Source of the DNA: Agreia sp. Leaf210
GTDB lineage: Bacteria > Actinomycetota > Actinomycetes > Actinomycetales > Microbacteriaceae
Reading direction: 5' to 3'
DNA length: 64,000 nucleotides
Assembly: GCF_001421485.1 (NCBI RefSeq)
Contig: NZ_LMKK01000002.1
Location: 777,561 to 841,560, forward strand
The notes beneath the pieces were generated by a model, which was given only the letters and a program-made list of their open reading frames with translations, searched no databases and had not been told where the DNA came from. Positions 60,446 to 64,000 of this stretch are shown one piece after another. Numbering within the stretch: position 1 is the first letter of the stretch; every line of letters starts with the position of its first letter. Both the position numbers and the translations under genes were made by a program.

Positions 60446-61402
60446 TCACTCGAAGAAATCGGCGTCGATTTCGACCGAAGCATAGGTCTGACGCACTTGG
60501 ACGCCAACCCGGTACTTGATCATCAACGCCACAAGCCGTTGGCCGTCAATCAGGATGACCCTCGATTGGACATTCTTGGCATAGTCGATCGCGCCGGGCG
60601 TGAAAGCGCTCGTGGTGAGAAACACACCGCGCGTTGCACCGAATCCGTGAAGTGCGCCCACGAAAGCCTGAATAGTCTCGCGTCCGATGTTGTTGCCGTC
60701 CTTATACCGTTTGGCTTGGACATAAATGCGATCGAGACCCAAAGCATCCTGATCGATGATTCCATCGACGCCTTCGTCGTTGGGGCCGCCAATCCTCTTG
60801 CCTCGTTGTTCCGCGCCCCCATACCCCATTGCTAAGAGCAAATCCACAACTGCTTGCTCGAAAAAGTCGGGGTGGCTTTCTCGAAGGCGGGACAGCAACT
60901 CTTCGCCGACCTCTTCCTCAATGCGATTTATTCCATCTTCGATCTGCTCTACCGGGTCGAGGACATCGACCGCGATTGTGATGGTGTCGCCCGATGCGTC
61001 CGCGCCTGTATGCCGGCGGCGAGTATCAGGCCAAAAAGGGGCAAAGAACTCGCGAGCTTGCGCGTAGTCAAACCCTCCCGGGTGCTGCTGGAGCCCACGA
61101 CGGCCAGCATCACTGATGGCGTAGTGACCGCGCGATGGTCGTTCTATCCATCCGGCCTTCAGGGCGTTGCTCAACGCCCACCCCATTCGTTGTTCGTAGC
61201 GGTACCCACCGGAGCTCAGCGTCTCAGCTCGGGCATCGGCGCTCAGACCGGCGAAATCGGCTGCGGCGTCAAACACATCTTTCCGGTGCAGGGTCCCGCC
61301 GCTCGACAAAACCTTGAGGACCGGGACGACAAGCGCTGGCCAGATCGGAACGGTCGAAACGGGCTCATCTGCGGGGATAGACACACCACTACTGTGCACC
61401 AT
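60446..61402 (-). CDS. mrr: Mrr-type restriction endonuclease
   Basis: About 318 aa from the ATG at 61402, behind AGGGG; the frame is open to 61507. The N-terminal Mrr_N winged-helix domain (VVPVLKVLSSGGTLHRKDVFDAA, ERPSRGHYAISDAGRR) binds DNA, and the C-terminal Mrr_cat domain has the nuclease core: Asp in NDEGVDGIIDQD and Gln-x-Lys in IYVQAKRYK, followed by FVGALHGFGATRGVFLTTSAFTPGA. Mrr enzymes cut DNA carrying foreign modified bases (type IV restriction). No methylase partner is needed. Confidence 0.92.
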   Translation of the reverse strand: MVHSSGVSIPADEPVSTVPIWPALVVPVLKVLSSGGTLHRKDVFDAAADFAGLSADARAETLSSGGYRYEQRMGWALSNALKAGWIERPSRGHYAISDAGRRGLQQHPGGFDYAQAREFFAPFWPDTRRRHTGADASGDTITIAVDVLDPVEQIEDGINRIEEEVGEELLSRLRESHPDFFEQAVVDLLLAMGYGGAEQRGKRIGGPNDEGVDGIIDQDALGLDRIYVQAKRYKDGNNIGRETIQAFVGALHGFGATRGVFLTTSAFTPGAIDYAKNVQSRVILIDGQRLVALMIKYRVGVQVRQTYASVEIDADFFE

Positions 61403-61507
61403 CCACACGCCCCTGCGGGGCACATTCGATGCTTTTGAAGGGGTGGCGAGGTACGACCCCACCGAGCCCGATAGTGGCGTCCGGATCGGCACACACGCCT
61501 GCTTCAT

Positions 61508-61689
61508 CGCGCCAAGGCTAGGCGCTTCCTACGCGCTGCCGAAGGCCAAAGCCGCGACGACGTGTGCATGCGCCAAGCGTTGCGTATATAAGCTCGACGA
61601 TTTACGGAACCCAAATCTCGATGATGCCTCAAAGTGGCTATATAGGGCCCGCTCGGCCAGAGGCTGGAAATTTTCAGTCCACCGAGTAG
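61508..61689. other. Gene-free region, AT-richer
   Basis: No intact gene seen. This is the junction between the defence island and the next block; the sequences TATATAAG and GGCTATATAGGG are unusually AT-rich for the window. No direct repeats or tRNA end that would mark an attachment site were recognised. Confidence 0.4.
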
Positions 61690-61896
61690 TCTCTCGGCGA
61701 GAGTTTCAAAGTCAACGAGCTGGCGCCAGGGCTGCGCCGCACGAACCTCGTCATAGGCATGAGCGTCGGGGGCGATCCCGCCGAGGCAGCTATGGGAGCG
61801 GTTCGGCTCGCCTTGCCGCCCGACGACGGGCCCACCGGAGCTCTTTGGTCGTGGGGCGGTACGCGCGCGCTCTGGTGGCCCAGGGCATCCAATTAG
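61690..61896 (+). pseudogene. C-terminal remnant of a short-chain dehydrogenase gene
   Basis: A frame without start codon, beginning after a TAG at 61687, reads SFKVNELAPGLRRTNLVIG, then AEAAMGAVRLALPPDDGPTG and ALWSWGGTRALW before a TAG at 61894. This is the C-terminal end of carbonyl-reductase-like SDR enzymes (VN-L-PG---T-L... ----AVRLA-LPDDGPTG). The catalytic and cofactor-binding parts are gone. Confidence 0.6.
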
Positions 61897-61958
61897 CTTC
61901 TTGAGAATGCTTCTCGATAAGCTCAGTTGCCGCTTACCGACGACTTGCAAGGATCACC

Positions 61959-63308
61959 ATGCCCGCACGCCCGCTCCTCTACTCCGCCCTGGCCGCCACC
62001 TCCCTCCTCCTTCTGTCCGGCTGCACCACAACAACGTCAGCCGCCCCAACAACCCCCGCCGACCACAGCTGGCTCGTCACCGCCGACGCCACGGCGAAAG
62101 AGCTCTACATCAACAACGCCGGCACGGGTGAGAACACCGACACCCTCAACGGCATCACCCTGGGCACCCACGCCGGATCCGTGCAACTCGGCGGCGGGCG
62201 GATCGCCTTCATGGATGAGTCCAAGCCTCAGCTCGATGTCCTCTCCATCGACTCGAGCGGCAAGGCCACCATCGATCAGCACTATGCGATCCCGAATGAC
62301 GATGCGCGCTGGAAGCGTGCCGGCTGGCTGTCTACCGACACGAGTCGGCGCTATGTCGCCATCGGCTCGGACTTCGACGACTCCACCGACCAGCGCGTCA
62401 CCGTCGTCGACCTTGAGAAGGACACAGAGCAGACAGCCGACATCACCACCTCCGAGGTGACGCTCGCCACCACAGGTGAGACCGGAACCGAAGAGGTCGA
62501 GACCTTCCTCGTCGGCGATCCGCTGCGCCTCGTCGTCACCGCCGGCGGCCACCTCGACGCCTACTCCGTGTCGGCGATTATGGGCGGCGACGCACACCCG
62601 ACGCCCGTCGCCACGACCCCACTCAACGCCTACCCGCACGGCCCCATCGTCAACGCCGACGGAACCGTGATCGGCTCCGATCTCGCCACCGGTGTGCAGA
62701 CCGTCGGCGTCACCGACACCGGATTCGTGGACTCCCAGTTCTCGTCGTACCCGCAGGCGAGCGTCGAGAGCTACCGGCCGCGCATGGCCCCGGATGGCGC
62801 GACCGCCGTGGGCGCGCAAGCCGGGGCCACAGAGAAAGACGCCGGGTGGAACACTATCCCCGCCTACCTCACGAGCGCATCCACGGCATCCGGCAAGCTG
62901 ACGTCGGTGAGCCTGGGCAGCGGCTTGTTCACCCGCGTCGCCGTCACGCCACAGTTCACCGCCGTCGCGCTTACCTCCGGCTCCGGCGACTCGCTCGTGC
63001 TCGTGAAGAAGGGCGACGACGGCGCCTTCAACGGAGAGCAGACCACCGTGGCGCTCGACCCCCTCAAGAACGGCCCCGTCGTCGGCCAGCCGGCAGCGAA
63101 GGCATCCCTTCGCTTCACCGCGGCAACAGACGACGGCAGTAGCGTCTTCGTGACCCGCGGTGGCGAGGGCCAGATCACGCAGATCGACACCTCGACCTCG
63201 AAGCCCTCGGTGACGCGCACGATCACCGTTCCCTCCGACCTCTCAGACGGCGGATATCTGACGACCGTCGACTCCGCGGTGAAGCCCTACGACCTCAGCG
63301 GCCGCTGA
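61959..63308 (+). CDS. Secreted lipoprotein of unknown function
   Basis: 449 aa. Lipoprotein signal with Cys22 (LLLLSGC), then a Thr-rich linker. The mature part has repeated short beta-strand phrases (RYVAIGSDFDDSTDQRVTVVDLEKD, LRLVVTAGGHLDAYSV, TAVALTSGSGDSLVLVKKGDDG, SVFVTRGGEGQITQIDT), consistent with a seven-bladed beta-propeller. No catalytic motif. It ends 217 bp before the phospholipase gene. Confidence 0.7.
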   Translation: MPARPLLYSALAATSLLLLSGCTTTTSAAPTTPADHSWLVTADATAKELYINNAGTGENTDTLNGITLGTHAGSVQLGGGRIAFMDESKPQLDVLSIDSSGKATIDQHYAIPNDDARWKRAGWLSTDTSRRYVAIGSDFDDSTDQRVTVVDLEKDTEQTADITTSEVTLATTGETGTEEVETFLVGDPLRLVVTAGGHLDAYSVSAIMGGDAHPTPVATTPLNAYPHGPIVNADGTVIGSDLATGVQTVGVTDTGFVDSQFSSYPQASVESYRPRMAPDGATAVGAQAGATEKDAGWNTIPAYLTSASTASGKLTSVSLGSGLFTRVAVTPQFTAVALTSGSGDSLVLVKKGDDGAFNGEQTTVALDPLKNGPVVGQPAAKASLRFTAATDDGSSVFVTRGGEGQITQIDTSTSKPSVTRTITVPSDLSDGGYLTTVDSAVKPYDLSGR

Positions 63309-63525
63309 CCGGGAGCCACCGCCGATTAGTGGGCACAGTCCAGCAATTCAAAGCGCGTTTGCGTGTGCGCTAGGCAACCGCAACTGACCGTCCACCTTTC
63401 GGGGTGAGGGTTGAGCCGTCATTCCCTTCCGTCACCCAGCGGAGACGAACCCCGGCGGCATCTTGCCCGTGCCTGCCGACACCCCGAAAAGCACTACTGC
63501 CTACCCGAAAGCAGGAACGCGCACC

Positions 63526-64000
63526 ATGAGCTCGAGCAAGCCCGAAAAGAACGCCCCCGACGTCACGCTGAATGCGGCGCCTCCCCTCGACAAGTCCAAG
63601 GCGTATCACGCCGATGTGCAGCCCGGCCTGAGTCGGCGCACCATCCTTCTCGGCGGGGCGGCCGCCATTCTCGCGGGAGTGGCCGCCGCATCCGGGCCGG
63701 GAGGGTTCGGCGAGAGGGCGGCAGCTGCATCCGGTCTCGCGACCAGCGCCCGAGCCGGGGCGACCAAGTCGATCAACGATGTGAAGCACGTCGTGATCTT
63801 GATGCAAGAGAACCGCTCGTTCGACCACTATTACGGCACCCTGCGCGGCGTTCGCGGCTTCGGCGACAAGCAGATGGTGGAGTATCCGGGCGGCGGCAAC
63901 GCGTTCGCCCAGCCAGACCCGACGAGGCCGGATGGCGGGGTGATGCTGCCGTTCCCTCTCGACAGCACCCACTTCAACGCGCAGAACGCCGGCGGCCTCG
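63526..64000 (+). CDS. Phospholipase C family phosphoesterase, Tat-exported (partial)
   Basis: The first 158 residues; the gene continues past the window. A twin-arginine signal is visible (LSRRTILLGGAAAILAGVAAA, about residues 36-55). The mature start has KHVVILMQENRSFDHYYGTLRGVRGFGDK, the N-terminal catalytic block of bacterial phospholipases C / acid phosphatases (Glu-Asn metal and nucleophile region). It would release phosphate-containing head groups from lipids outside the cell. Confidence 0.9.
   Translation, partial: MSSSKPEKNAPDVTLNAAPPLDKSKAYHADVQPGLSRRTILLGGAAAILAGVAAASGPGGFGERAAAASGLATSARAGATKSINDVKHVVILMQENRSFDHYYGTLRGVRGFGDKQMVEYPGGGNAFAQPDPTRPDGGVMLPFPLDSTHFNAQNAGGL

Noticed and set aside
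61504-61950. 148-codon leftward open frame next to the Mrr gene
   Set aside because: No family motif, and it runs antisense to the SDR remnant.
63380-63430. Possible Pho box (CCACCTTTCGGGGTGAGG) before the phospholipase C gene
   Set aside because: Only a single weak half-repeat; no convincing pair of PhoP-type direct repeats.
1-64000. tRNA, rRNA, CRISPR arrays, transposases and integrases
   Set aside because: Looked for cloverleaf/CCA ends, regularly spaced repeats and DDE or tyrosine-recombinase motifs; none found by eye.

Overview
The window is high-GC DNA (roughly two-thirds G+C by eye) with many GTG starts, AGGAG-type ribosome binding sites, four-base ATGA/GTGA gene overlaps, many LacI/GntR regulators and a DUF222-HNH protein. 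This fits a soil- or plant-associated actinobacterium, most likely Microbacteriaceae. The family is inferred; no rRNA or other marker gene is present. No tRNA, rRNA, CRISPR array or insertion sequence was seen.

Metabolic half, 1-43.2 kb. (a) 1-5.0 kb: a sugar ABC importer (ATPase cut by the window edge, lipoprotein binding protein) with a SAF-type Gfo/Idh oxidoreductase, divergent from a LacI regulator, a small ABM-fold protein and gluconokinase. (b) 5.1-9.7 kb: a CitMHS citrate transporter divergent from a CitA/CitB-type two-component system whose operon ends in an unknown gene. (c) 9.8-12.1 kb: a DUF222-HNH protein and a VOC-fold pseudogene. (d) 12.2-27.6 kb: an aminotransferase-RidA pair and, facing it, an eleven-gene operon running leftward from 26.8 to 14.1 kb. 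That operon holds a complete peptide ABC importer, a Gfo/Idh oxidoreductase, TldD and TldE/PmbA, two DUF4438 proteins and a 2-hydroxyacid dehydrogenase. A divergent GntR gene and a shared TGTCGACAA palindrome suggest one regulon, possibly an undescribed route for importing and breaking down a peptide-like nutrient. (e) 27.6-34.3 kb: a seven-gene rbsK-rbsC-rbsB-rbsA-rbsD-deoC-gntR operon whose aldolase points to deoxyribose as well as ribose. (f) 34.5-36.8 kb: an ABC ATPase and its membrane partner. (g) 37-43.2 kb: a cellobiose/beta-glucoside operon (binding protein, two permeases, GH1 beta-glucosidase, LacI regulator) behind a promoter flanked by two CebR-like operators.

Accessory half, 43.2-64 kb. 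An AT-richer patch carries an unusual PD-(D/E)XK nuclease-like/GT4 glycosyltransferase fusion and a remnant of a type I restriction gene. Housekeeping-type genes follow: SGNH hydrolase, HSL-family esterase, an HD protein, a LysE exporter and a CGNR zinc-finger protein. Next is a defence island: HNH endonuclease, complete hsdM-hsdS-hsdR (hsdS with a 12-bp tandem repeat in its spacer), a DnaQ-like exonuclease with BRCT domain, a P-loop GTPase gene interrupted by an amber codon with its overlapping small partner, and an Mrr-type endonuclease. The window ends with an SDR gene remnant, a secreted lipoprotein and the start of a Tat-exported phospholipase C.

Two repeat families recur in intergenic DNA (12031/34408 and 5029/36859). 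Three of the four solute-binding-protein genes are followed by a strong hairpin before the next transporter gene, which would let the binding protein be made in excess.
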